NCBI RefSeq assembly: GCF_001758225.1
Contig: NZ_MAST01000016.1
Location: 1 to 64,000, forward strand
Length of the DNA: 64,000 nt
Source of the DNA: Humibacillus sp. DSM 29435
GTDB taxonomy: Bacteria > Actinomycetota > Actinomycetes > Actinomycetales > Dermatophilaceae
Reading direction: 5' to 3'
In this document: piece after piece, positions 1 through 8,700 of the stretch
Layout: every line of letters begins with the position of its first letter
Numbering within the stretch: the stretch's first letter is position 1
Translations under genes and position numbers: made by a program
Notes under the pieces: generated by a model
What the model was told of the DNA's origin: nothing
Database searches by the model: none
Seen by the model: the letters and a program-made list of their open reading frames with translations, nothing else

Positions 1-1484
1 AGCTCGATCGCCCGAGCCATTGCGTGGTCGATCGCGGTCCCGTTAGGTGGTGCGGCATCCAGATTCTCGTAGACGGACTCCTCGATTGCGTAGGTTGACC
101 AGATCCGCACAGCGAGCGCGGGCTGAGTCTTCTCATCGACCAGGTGCAGGGCCATCTCGATGTACTTGGTGCCGTTCTCCGAGCCGAGCATGGGGTAGGC
201 CAGCGTGTAGCAGAGCTCGGCCTTGGTGCGGCCGGTCAGCGCGTCGGCATCCGGCACGAGGTCCCACAGCTCGACGGCCCGGGTCAGGTGTGCCTCGGCT
301 TCGTCGGCTCCGAGCTCGAAGGCCGCCATCCCGGCCCGGGTGGAGGCCACCAGAGAGTGGGGCAGGTCGCCCGAGGCGTTCCAGTGGAAAGCGCTCTCGA
401 ACAGGTCACCGATACTGACGGCGGAACCGCGGCCCACCCGTTCGTCGATCAGCCGCCCGTAAGTGGCGTGCAGACGGGCCCGTTCGCTCGGGATCAGTTC
501 CTGATAGACGGCGTCGCGGATCAGGGCGTGGTGGAACACCAACTGGTCACCGCGCTGGTCGAGGACGTTGGCGTCGACCAGGGCACGAAGCCCGTCGTCG
601 AACCGCTCCTCGGTCAGCCCGGCGGACCCCGCCATGTCGGTGAGCAAGGGGAGATCGATCCGGTTGCCGCCCACCGAGGACGCCCTCGCGAGTTGACGGG
701 CATCCTCGGGGAGGGTGCGGACCCGGGTCAGAAGCAGATCCCGCAGCGAGGCCGGCACCCCCGTCCCCCCGTCGGCCAGGATCGCCTTGATGAACAGCGG
801 GTTCCCCTGCGCCCGCCGGCCCAGCTCGACCAACACCTGCGGGTCGGCCGGCGCCGCGGTGCGCCGCTGAACCAAGGCTGCGGTGGCGACGGCGTCGAGC
901 GGGCCGACGTCCAGTCGCGAGACGCCCACACGCCCGTCGAGCTCGGCCAGGCGCCGGCGGAAAGGGTGCTCCCGGGTCAGGTCATCGTCGCGGAAGGTCA
1001 ACGCGAGCAGCAGCGGCTCACGGAACGACCGCACCAGAGCGAGAACGAAGTCCTGCGTCGACGGGTCGGCCCAGTGCAGGTCTTCGATCACCAGCAGCAC
1101 CGGCCGACGCCTAGCGGCCTGAGTGAGCTCGGCGCGCAGCCGGTCGAACGTTGACTCGTTCAGGATGACGCTGGGCGGCGGCCCGGTCGCGGCCGTCGGG
1201 CTGCGCTGGGCAGCGGGTTGTTCAGGCGGCAGGTCGGCGAGGGCGTGCAGCACCGGGCCGAGCGGCACGGCGGCGTCGATGTCGAGACAGTGCCCCTCCA
1301 GCGGCGCGAGCCCAGCCGCGTGGGCCCGCCGCACCAGCGCGTCGACCAGCGTGGTCTTGCCGATGCCGGCGCTTCCGCAGACCACCAGTGTGCGACGCCC
1401 GCCGCCCGCAACCTCAGCCACGACCTCGTCGAAGCGCGCCAGCTCTCGCTCGCGCCCGTAGATGGCGTCGTCGCCACTGGTCAT
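1..1484 (-). CDS. Large ATPase transcriptional regulator (LuxR/MalT, LAL type), 3' end cut by window edge
   Basis: The frame reads without a stop from an ATG at 1484 to the window edge, giving 494 codons of a longer gene. A P-loop GSAGIGKTT sits at residues 37-45 and a Walker B stretch LLVIEDLHWAD near 129-139, followed by the helical AAA-like and tetratricopeptide-type region (AFELGADEAEAHLTRAVEL) seen in LAL regulators. The C-terminal LuxR helix-turn-helix expected for the family lies beyond the edge, so DNA binding is inferred. A GAAAGGGG ribosome site precedes the ATG. The same family appears again at 22350-25241. The upstream gene on the same strand (1661-1936) is separated by a strong hairpin, so this gene probably has its own promoter. 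Confidence 0.85.
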   Translation of the reverse strand, partial: MTSGDDAIYGRERELARFDEVVAEVAGGGRRTLVVCGSAGIGKTTLVDALVRRAHAAGLAPLEGHCLDIDAAVPLGPVLHALADLPPEQPAAQRSPTAATGPPPSVILNESTFDRLRAELTQAARRRPVLLVIEDLHWADPSTQDFVLALVRSFREPLLLALTFRDDDLTREHPFRRRLAELDGRVGVSRLDVGPLDAVATAALVQRRTAAPADPQVLVELGRRAQGNPLFIKAILADGGTGVPASLRDLLLTRVRTLPEDARQLARASSVGGNRIDLPLLTDMAGSAGLTEERFDDGLRALVDANVLDQRGDQLVFHHALIRDAVYQELIPSERARLHATYGRLIDERVGRGSAVSIGDLFESAFHWNASGDLPHSLVASTRAGMAAFELGADEAEAHLTRAVELWDLVPDADALTGRTKAELCYTLAYPMLGSENGTKYIEMALHLVDEKTQPALAVRIWSTYAIEESVYENLDAAPPNGTAIDHAMARAIE

Positions 1485-1582
1485 TCGGGCCCCTTTCGGG
1501 GTGAGCCGGGCGGCCGCTCGCCGCTCGGCTCTTCGAGAGTACGACCGTTGTCGTTGATGCACGAGCAGTTTCCGCACAGGTA

Positions 1583-1612
1583 CGCCCGCCCTGGTGGCAA
1601 CCGGGGCGGGCG
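1583..1612 (-). terminator. Strong hairpin after the small secreted protein gene
   Basis: A 12-bp stem (CGCCCGCCCTGG paired with CCGGGGCGGGCG, one G-U pair) closes a TGGCAA loop, 48 nt past the stop codon of the minus-strand gene at 1661-1936. No U-tract follows, which is common in high-GC actinobacteria. It separates this gene from the downstream ATPase regulator. Confidence 0.65.
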
Positions 1613-1660
1613 CATCTCATGCTGCCTGGTGGGTCGAACCTCGTCAGGGCCACCACCTCG

Positions 1661-1936
1661 TCACCAGTCGCGGTGGCTGTGCATGACGATGGTCAGCTCG
1701 CTGTGCAACATCCGGCGGCCGGCCAGTGAGCTGGTGCTGCGCGCTTGGGCAGCGAGGTCGGCCATGGTGTCCTGCCACGCGATCTTGTCGGACGGGATGT
1801 GCTGGTTGGTTGGGGGGTCGGGCACCGGGCTCGCGGTGGCCGAGGCGATCGGGCCCACGGCCAGTGCGGAGGCCGCAGCGAGGGCGAGGACCATGCGGGT
1901 GGTGGAGGTGGTGGATGGGCGGCTGACCTGGAACAT
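1661..1936 (-). CDS. Small secreted protein of unknown function
   Basis: This 91-residue protein starts at the ATG at 1936, preceded by AAGGAG at good spacing. It has a classical signal peptide: a basic N-region, a hydrophobic core MVLALAAASALAVGPIASA, and a likely cleavage near residues 34-36. The mature part is only about 55 residues, has no cysteine, is polar and ends in MHSHRDW. I recognise no family. The region 77-112 nt upstream of the start carries two TCCCTATCYC-type repeats (plus-strand reading) that recur upstream of the Tat-exported oxidoreductase at 20811-22139. The co-oriented large regulator gene downstream (1-1484) may control it. Confidence 0.7.
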   Translation of the reverse strand: MFQVSRPSTTSTTRMVLALAAASALAVGPIASATASPVPDPPTNQHIPSDKIAWQDTMADLAAQARSTSSLAGRRMLHSELTIVMHSHRDW

Positions 1937-2016
1937 GAGGTTCTCCTTGGAAGGGTGCCAGTTCTGGCGACACCTCCACGATCGGTCGAGCGCCCCTCCC
2001 GCCACATCCGGAGGAC

Positions 2017-2048
2017 TCCCTATCCTCGGCCGCGCGCCTCCCTATCTC
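2017..2048 (-). promoter_or_regulatory. Paired direct-repeat operator (site A)
   Basis: On the plus strand TCCCTATCCTC at 2017-2027 and TCCCTATCTC at 2039-2048 form a direct repeat with a 22-nt period, about two helix turns. The pair lies upstream of the secreted-protein start at 1936. A near-identical pair with the same period lies at 22225-22258. A binding site for a large LuxR-type regulator is the likeliest reading, but this is inferred. Confidence 0.55.
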
Positions 2049-2176
2049 TAGCGGACATCCCGGGACGCACCCGCTGGGGGCAGTGCCACCTCGGGCCCGC
2101 GGTGTGAGCCCGGCGCGATTCGGGGTACGACCCGTGGAGCGTCGCCGACGGCATCCGGCCGAATCGGTGCCCTGCC

Positions 2177-2188
2177 TAGGATCTCAGG
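2177..2188 (+). promoter_or_regulatory. -10 element of a probable leaderless promoter
   Basis: TAGGAT at 2177-2182 is followed by exactly six bases and then the lipid-kinase ATG at 2189. No Shine-Dalgarno is visible, so transcription may start at the A of the ATG. No clear -35 is present. Confidence 0.4.
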
Positions 2189-3187
2189 ATGCCCGACACC
2201 TCATCGTCCACCTCAGCGCAGCCGACCGCAGCACCCGGTGGTGCGCCCGCTCGACGGAGTCTCACCGTCGTGGTCAACCCGACGAAGGTCGACGACCTCA
2301 AGGCGGCCCAGGCCCTGCTCGCCGAGGTGTGTCAGCGCCACGGGTGGCACGAGCCGAACTGGGTGGAGACCACCGAGGATGAGACCGGCGAGCGGCAGAG
2401 CCGTGACGCAGTGGCGGCCGGCGCCGACGTCGTCGCGTCTCTCGGAGGCGACGGCACGGTGCGCGCGGTCGCCGCGGGGCTGGTGGGCACCGACGTGGCC
2501 CTGGGTCTGCTGCCGGCCGGTACGGGCAACCTGCTCGCCCGCAACCTCGGGCTCCCCATCGACTCGCTCGACCAGGCGGCGGAGGCGATGGTGGGCGGCT
2601 CTCAGCACCGGATCGACGTCGGGCTGGTGCGCCCCGGCGTGAATCAGCTCGCGGTCGCCGACGGCCAGGAGCGAGCCGACGACGAGGAGGTGTTTCTCGT
2701 CATGTGCGGGCTCGGGCTCGACGGCGAGGTCATGGCCGGCACCAACGAGAAGATCAAGGGCGTGCTCGGCTGGCCGGCCTACGCGATCGCCGCGGCCAAG
2801 CGCCTGGGTGGTCGTGGTTTCGTCGTGAAGGTCGACCACGCGCGGTCGGAGGACACCGTCGTGCGCCACTGCCGAACGGTGCTCGTCGGCAACTGCGGCA
2901 CGCTGCAGGGGGGCGTCGAGCTGATGCCCGACGCGCGCCCCGACGACGGCATCCTCGATCTCGTCGTCGTGGCACCGCAAGGGCCGTTCGGCTGGCTCTC
3001 GGTGGTCGGTGCCGTCGCCACCCGGGGGCGGATCGGGCACCGGCGTCTGGATCGCCTGCGCAGCACCGCCTTCACCGTCGTGGCCAAGCGGCCGGTCGAG
3101 GCCGAGATCGACGGAGACCCCATCGGCGAGCACCGAGCTCTCGCGGTGCGGGTGCTTCCTGACGCATTGGTGGTGCGCAGTGGCTGA
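2189..3187 (+). CDS. Diacylglycerol kinase family (YegS/DgkB-like) lipid kinase
   Basis: A 332-residue protein with a DAGK catalytic domain: the strand VVVNPTK near residues 27-33, the glycine-rich nucleotide site SLGGDGT at 84-90 and PAGTGNLLARNL at 109-120. Members phosphorylate lipid substrates such as diacylglycerol at the inner face of the membrane with ATP; the exact lipid cannot be read from the sequence. The C-terminal beta-sandwich typical of the family ends in IDGDPIGEHRALAVRVLPDA. The stop overlaps the start of the next gene by 8 nt and two phosphatidic-acid-phosphatase family genes follow, pointing to a kinase/phosphatase lipid cycle. The ATG lacks a ribosome site and probably starts a leaderless message. 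Confidence 0.88.
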   Translation: MPDTSSSTSAQPTAAPGGAPARRSLTVVVNPTKVDDLKAAQALLAEVCQRHGWHEPNWVETTEDETGERQSRDAVAAGADVVASLGGDGTVRAVAAGLVGTDVALGLLPAGTGNLLARNLGLPIDSLDQAAEAMVGGSQHRIDVGLVRPGVNQLAVADGQERADDEEVFLVMCGLGLDGEVMAGTNEKIKGVLGWPAYAIAAAKRLGGRGFVVKVDHARSEDTVVRHCRTVLVGNCGTLQGGVELMPDARPDDGILDLVVVAPQGPFGWLSVVGAVATRGRIGHRRLDRLRSTAFTVVAKRPVEAEIDGDPIGEHRALAVRVLPDALVVRSG

Positions 3188-3989
3188 GCGCCGTGCCTCC
3201 GATGGGGGCGCCCAGGAGCTACCCTCCCAGCATCCGTCGACGGGTGAGCAGCGGATCGGGCGCGGAGGCCGAGTCGGCCGCCTGCTCAAGGCCGTCGGGT
3301 TCGGGCTGGCCTTCGCGGTGCCCGTCACCGTGCTGGCGTTCGTCGTTCGCGAGCGAGTCAGCCAGGTCATCGAGCTTGACGAGCGACTCGTGTCGGCTGC
3401 GACCGACATCACGCGCGACAATCCCTGGCTGCGCACGTTTCTGATCGGCTGGCAGGAGGCCACTCAGCCGAAGTGGCTCTACATCGCCGCCACCGCGGTC
3501 TGCGTCGTCGTGTGGAAGCGGCGCGGAAGCCCGACGCGGGCCGCGTGGGCCTTCGTGACGATGATGGTGGCCTGGAACCTGCAGCTCGTGCTCAAGGAGG
3601 TCGTGCGGCGGGCGCGGCCGATCGTCGCCGATCCGATCGAGCACGCTCCCGGCTTCAGCTTTCCGTCAGGCCATGTGGCCAACGCGGCGGCCATCGCGAC
3701 AGCGATGGTGCTGCTGCTCTGGCCGTTCCTGGGGCGACGGGGGCGAGCGGCCAAGGTGGGGGGCGGCGTGGTGTTCGTCGTCGTCACCTGCCTCGACCGC
3801 GTCTTCCTCGGGGTCCATTACCCGTCTGACACCGCTGCTGGAGTGCTCTTCGGGGTGGGCCTCGTGACCGCTTCGTACCTCGGCTACCGCGGGTGGAACC
3901 CCGTGGCGCCGGATGACCCACCGCCCACCGAACCCGCACCACCACGCACGTCTGCCTACCCGCAGGGAACTCCGAAGGGACCACCATGA
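3180..3989 (+). CDS. PAP2-family membrane phosphatase (first copy)
   Basis: Start chosen at the GTG at 3180, which overlaps the stop of the lipid kinase (GTGGCTGA); the open frame extends further 5' inside that gene but is out of register with coding there. The 269-residue product has the three PAP2 motifs: K139-X6-RP near 139-147, FPSGH at 161-165 and R207-X5-H213-X3-D217. The histidine of the third motif is the family nucleophile. Several hydrophobic segments place it in the membrane, where such enzymes dephosphorylate phosphatidate, undecaprenyl pyrophosphate or related lipids. Its stop overlaps the second PAP2 gene by 4 nt. Confidence 0.85.
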   Translation: MAERRASDGGAQELPSQHPSTGEQRIGRGGRVGRLLKAVGFGLAFAVPVTVLAFVVRERVSQVIELDERLVSAATDITRDNPWLRTFLIGWQEATQPKWLYIAATAVCVVVWKRRGSPTRAAWAFVTMMVAWNLQLVLKEVVRRARPIVADPIEHAPGFSFPSGHVANAAAIATAMVLLLWPFLGRRGRAAKVGGGVVFVVVTCLDRVFLGVHYPSDTAAGVLFGVGLVTASYLGYRGWNPVAPDDPPPTEPAPPRTSAYPQGTPKGPP

Positions 3990-4708
3990 CCACGAACGTG
4001 AAGCGTCGCGACACCGACTCCCGGCCGAGCTTCGTTGGGCGCTACGCGGCCGACGACTCGCGACCGGCGGTGGGGGAGGCCCTGCGCGACGTCGCCGTGC
4101 GCGTGCTCGCCCCGGCCGTCGCGCTCTTCGCCCTGATTCTCGGACTCGGCTTCGTGATCGTCGGCCCGCTGGGCGGCCTCAAGAGCGAAAACGCGCTTAG
4201 CAAGACCATCGCCGAGTCGCGAACCTCGCTCTGGAACTCGGTGACGGCGGTCTGGTCGCACATCGGCAACACGGAGATCATCATCGGCGTGTGTGTCGTG
4301 GTGGTGGTTGCCGTCTGGTGGCGCACCAAGCAGTGGTGGTACGCCGTGGTGCCCGCGATCGCCATCGCCGTGCAGGCCAGCGTGTTCGTGGCGGCCTCGG
4401 CGATCGTCGGCCGTGACCGACCTGACGTCGACAAGCTCGACCCGGCCCCGCCCACCTCGAGCTACCCGAGCGGACATGTCGGCGCCTCCACCGCCCTCTA
4501 CCTGACGCTCGCGCTGATGGCTCAGGGGATCCAACGTGCTTGGCTGCGCAGGCTGGTCACCACCGTGTGCGTGGTGGTGCCTTTCCTGGTCGCCTTCGCC
4601 CGCCTCTACCGCGGGATGCACCACCTCAGCGACATCGCAGTCGGGGCGCTCAACGGCATCGTCTGTGCCCTGCTCGCTTGGAACTACCTCCGCCGCCGCC
4701 CAGCCTGA
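3986..4708 (+). CDS. PAP2-family membrane phosphatase (second copy)
   Basis: A 240-residue membrane protein whose ATG overlaps the previous stop (ATGA). It keeps GRDRP at 142-146, YPSGH at 160-164 and R206-X5-H212-X3-D216. The lysine expected seven residues before the motif-1 arginine is replaced by serine, so substrate binding may differ from the first copy or the protein may be less active. The two copies are not close duplicates: the N-terminal halves differ clearly. It ends the lipid kinase-phosphatase-phosphatase operon; the next gene is convergent. Confidence 0.82.
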   Translation: MTTNVKRRDTDSRPSFVGRYAADDSRPAVGEALRDVAVRVLAPAVALFALILGLGFVIVGPLGGLKSENALSKTIAESRTSLWNSVTAVWSHIGNTEIIIGVCVVVVVAVWWRTKQWWYAVVPAIAIAVQASVFVAASAIVGRDRPDVDKLDPAPPTSSYPSGHVGASTALYLTLALMAQGIQRAWLRRLVTTVCVVVPFLVAFARLYRGMHHLSDIAVGALNGIVCALLAWNYLRRRPA

Positions 4709-4738
4709 GGGCCGTCGGGCCTCACGCTCCCCGGACCG

Positions 4739-5524
4739 TCACACGTCGGCGTAGCGGGCCCGGCCGAAGGAGTACACCCCGTAGGCGACCAGGCCGAGCG
4801 CGACCACCGTGAGCAGCAGCTGACCGTACGGCGCGGCCAGCAGCGTGCGCAGGGCGCCGTCCAGTCCCTTGGCCTCGCTGGGCTTGTGCCGCACGGCGGC
4901 GACCACGAACAGGCCCCCGACGATGGCGAGCGCCACGCCCTTGGCCACGTAGCCGAACTGCCCGGCCCGCACCACCCATCGGCCTGGGTGCGACTCGAGG
5001 TCGTCGAGAAACATCTTCTTGACACCCTTGACGACGAGGTAAGCGCCGACTGCCACCACAGCGACTCCGACGGCTCCGACCAGCCAGACCCCGAACGGCT
5101 TGCCCATCAGGGTGGCGGTGAAGTCGGTCGACTGCTTCTTGCTCGAGCTCGACCCTCCGCGGGCGAAGGTGAAGGCCGACCACGAGAGCACGAGGTAGAC
5201 GACGGCTTTCGCCGCGGCCTTGACGCGGTCGCTGGTCTCTGACGAACCGGTGACGGCCTCGGTCACCTGCCACAGCCCCAACCCGAGCCAGCCGACGACT
5301 GCGACCCAGAGCACCACCTTGCCCAACAGGTTCTCGGACAGGGTTCCCAGGGCGCCCGACTGGTCGGCGCTCGACGCCGAAGAGGCCCAGGCCAGCTGCA
5401 GGGCGATCACCCCGATGATGACGTGCAGCAGCCCGTTGACGGCGTAGCCGACCTTGGCGGCCGACTCCAGAGCAGGGTGGTCGCCGGCCGTACGTGACGC
5501 CGCCTTGACATCGTTGGAATCCAT
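4739..5524 (-). CDS. DUF1206-type integral membrane protein
   Basis: The 261-residue product begins at an ATG at 5524 with AGGAGA upstream; the longer open frame to 5788 would invade the formate dehydrogenase promoter and looks non-coding. It shows six hydrophobic segments in three repeated pairs (VGYAVNGLLHVIIGVIAL, FGYVAKGVALAIVGGLFVV and related blocks with a G-Y-x-x-x-G pattern), as in the DUF1206 family common in actinobacteria. No function is established. It is divergent from the formate dehydrogenase operon, sharing a 253-nt intergenic region. Confidence 0.75.
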   Translation of the reverse strand: MDSNDVKAASRTAGDHPALESAAKVGYAVNGLLHVIIGVIALQLAWASSASSADQSGALGTLSENLLGKVVLWVAVVGWLGLGLWQVTEAVTGSSETSDRVKAAAKAVVYLVLSWSAFTFARGGSSSSKKQSTDFTATLMGKPFGVWLVGAVGVAVVAVGAYLVVKGVKKMFLDDLESHPGRWVVRAGQFGYVAKGVALAIVGGLFVVAAVRHKPSEAKGLDGALRTLLAAPYGQLLLTVVALGLVAYGVYSFGRARYADV

Positions 5525-5686
5525 GGGTCGGGATCCTCTCCTGTGGTCCGGCCCGTGCGGGCTTCCAGGACCATACCCACTCGGGCCCGGATACGAGGGG
5601 GGCACGAGCCGCACCGCCTCGGCCGAGGCGCTGAGTAAGTTGGTGTGTCGCGCAGCGGGCGGGCGGGTTTGAACACCAGTATGTTT

Positions 5687-5719
5687 GCCAGAGCAGGATG
5701 CTGGGTAACCCGCTCTGGC
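5687..5719. promoter_or_regulatory. Inverted repeat in the formate dehydrogenase upstream region
   Basis: GCCAGAGC (5687-5694) and GCTCTGGC (5712-5719) form a perfect 8-bp inverted repeat around a 17-nt centre that itself contains GGGTAACCC. It lies 58 nt before the formate dehydrogenase start, in the gap shared with the divergent DUF1206 gene. It could be an operator or a leader-RNA hairpin; the sequence alone does not decide. Confidence 0.45.
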
Positions 5720-5777
5720 CAGGCGCCTCCCGGCGTGGTGTGATGGTGACGTACTTCGATGAAGAAGGATGAGGTCG

Positions 5778-8700
5778 ATGGATCCCAAGAAGACGTTCCT
5801 GTCGTGGCCCGTCGTACGGCAGCTGAGGTCGGGTGACTACCTCGGTCGAGGGCCGTCGGTCACCTCCAGGGCCACCCGCGAGCTCACGCCCCGCACGTCC
5901 ACTGCCGACAAGGTGGTGCAGAGCATCTGCCCGTACTGCGCCGTCGGCTGCGGGCAGAAGGTCTTCGTCAAAAACGACCACGTCGTGCAGATCGAGGGCG
6001 ACCCCGACTCACCCGTGTCGCGAGGGCGCCTGTGCCCCAAGGGTTCAGCGACCGAGCAGCTGGTCAACAACCCCGGCCGCCAGAAACAGGCCCTCTACCG
6101 TCGGCCCGGCGGGCACGACTGGGAGCCGATCGAGCTCGAGACCGCTGTGTCGATGATCGCCGACCGGTTCGTCAAGAGCCGGAAGCGCACCTGGCAGGAC
6201 ACCGACGAGCACGGCCGCCCGCTACGACGCACCATGGGTATCGCCTCCCTCGGCGGAGCGACGCTCGACAATGAGGAGAACTACCTCATCAAGAAGCTCT
6301 TCACCGCAGCTGGAGCGATCCAGATCGAGAACCAGGCGCGTATTTGACACTCCTCCACGGTCCCCAGTCTGGGGTCCTCGTTCGGACGTGGCGGCGCGAC
6401 GCAGTATGTGCAGGACCTGTCCAACAGTGACTGCATCGTCATCCAGGGCTCCAACATGGCCGAGTGCCACCCGGTGGCCTATCAGTGGGTGACCGAGGCG
6501 CGCCTCAAGGGCGCCAAGGTGATTCACATCGACCCGCGCTTCACGCGCACCTCGGCGACGGCTGACAAGCACATTCCGATCCGGGCCGGCAGCGACGTCG
6601 TTCTGCTGGGCGCCGTCATCAACCACATCCTGGCCAACGACCTGTACTTCAAGGAGTACGTCGTCTCCTACACCAACGCGGCGACCATCGTCAGCGACGA
6701 CTTCCGCGACACCGAAGACCTCGAGGGCCTCTTCTCCGGCTACGACGACCAGAAGGGCAGCTACTCGCAGGACACGTGGGCCTACGCGACAGACGACGGC
6801 TCGGGCGACGACTCGGCTGGAGCCCTCGGGACGATCGGCGGTCCGGCCGCGCAGCACGAAGACGGCGAGGTCGCGTCGGATCGTGCGGCCGGTCACGAGC
6901 ACGGTTCCGGCGGTCCGCCTCTGGAGCACGCCCGGGTCAAGCGCGACGAGACGCTGCAAGACCCCAACACGGTCTTCCAGATCCTCAAGCGGCACTACGC
7001 CCGCTACACCCCGGAGATGGTGCGCGACACGTGCGGCATCTCGGTCGACGACTTCGCCTACCTGGCCAAGGCGGTGACCGAGAACAGCGGTCGCGAACGC
7101 ACCACGGCCTTCGTGTACGCCGTGGGCTGGACCCAGCACACCCTGGGGGCCCAGTTCATCCGCACGGCGGCGATCGTGCAGCTGCTGCTCGGCAACATGG
7201 GCCGTCCCGGCGGTGGGATCATGGCGCTACGGGGGCACGCGAGCATCCAGGGCTCGACCGACATCCCGACGCTCTACAACATCCTGCCCGGCTACCTCGC
7301 GATGCCGGTCGCCGGCCTGCACGACACGTGGGACGACTACATCGCTGCCATCGGCAGCAAGCAGCAGAAGGGCTTCTGGGCCAACGCCGACACGTATGCC
7401 GTGAGCTTCATGAAGTCGTGGTGGGGCGAGAAGGCGACGGCCGCCAACTCCTGGGCCTACGACTACCTGCCGCGGCTCTCCGGTGCCCACGGCACCTACC
7501 AGACGACGATGGCCATGCTCGACGACGAGGTCGAGGGCTACTTCCTGCTGGGGCAGAACCCGGCCGTCGGTTCGGCCCACGGCCGCATGCAGCGACTGGC
7601 CATGTCGCACCTGAAGTGGCTGGTGGTGCGTGACTTCGCGATGATCGAGTCGGCGACGTTCTGGAAGGACGGCCCAGAGATCGCGACGGGCGAGCTGGTC
7701 ACCGAAGACATCGACACGGAGGTGTTCTTCCTGCCGGCCGCGGCGCACACCGAGAAGAGCGGCTCCTTCACCCAGACCCAGCGGATGCTGCAGTGGCACC
7801 ACCAGGCGGTGACGCCCAAGGGCGACTGCCGCAGCGAGCTCCAGTTCTTCCATGAGCTGGGTCAGCGCCTCCGAGCGCTGTTGGCCGACTCGACCGACGA
7901 GCGCGACCGTCCGCTGCTCGACCTGACCTGGGACTACCCGGTCGACGAGCACGGCGAGCCCGATGCGGAAGCCGTACTCGCCGAGATCAACGGCTATCAC
8001 CTCACCGGCGACCAGGCCGGGCAGCCGCTCTCGTCCTTCACCCAGATGAAGGCCGACGGCTCGACCTCGGGTGGGTGTTGGATCTACACCGGTGTCTACG
8101 CCGGCGGGGTCAACCAGGCCGCCAACCGCAAGCCGGGCCGGGAGCAGAACCTCACGGCCCTCGAGTGGGGCTGGGCGTGGCCGGCGAACCGGCGCATCCT
8201 CTACAACCGGGCGTCGGCCGACCCGGAGGGCAACCCCTGGAGCGAGCGCAAGAAGTACGTCTGGTGGGACGCCGACGAAGGCAGGTGGACCGGAAACGAC
8301 GTGCCGGACTTCCCGGTCACGAAGGCTCCGAGCTATCGGCCCGAGCCGGGCACGGGCGGGCCGGACGGCCTCGCCGGTGACGACCCGTTCATCATGCAGG
8401 CCGACGGCAAGGGCTGGCTCTTCACGCCGAAGGGGATGCTCGACGGCCCCCTGCCCAGCCACTACGAGCCCCAGGAGTCACCGGTTCGCAACCCGCTCTA
8501 CGCGCAGCAGTCCAACCCGGCGCGCAAGGTCTTCCCGCGCAAGGACAACCTCTGGAGCCCCTCGGGTGGGGAGCCCGGGTCAGACGTGTACCCCTTCGTG
8601 TTCACGACCTACCGGCTCACCGAGCACCACACCGCCGGCGGCATGAGCCGGTGGCTGCCCTACCTGTCGGAGCTGCAGCCGGAGTTCTTCTGCGAGATAT

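Noticed and set aside
6345-6347. Premature stop making the formate dehydrogenase alpha gene a pseudogene
   Set aside because: The stop is TGA at the exact family Sec position, followed by a SECIS hairpin and open frame, and the Sec machinery is adjacent.
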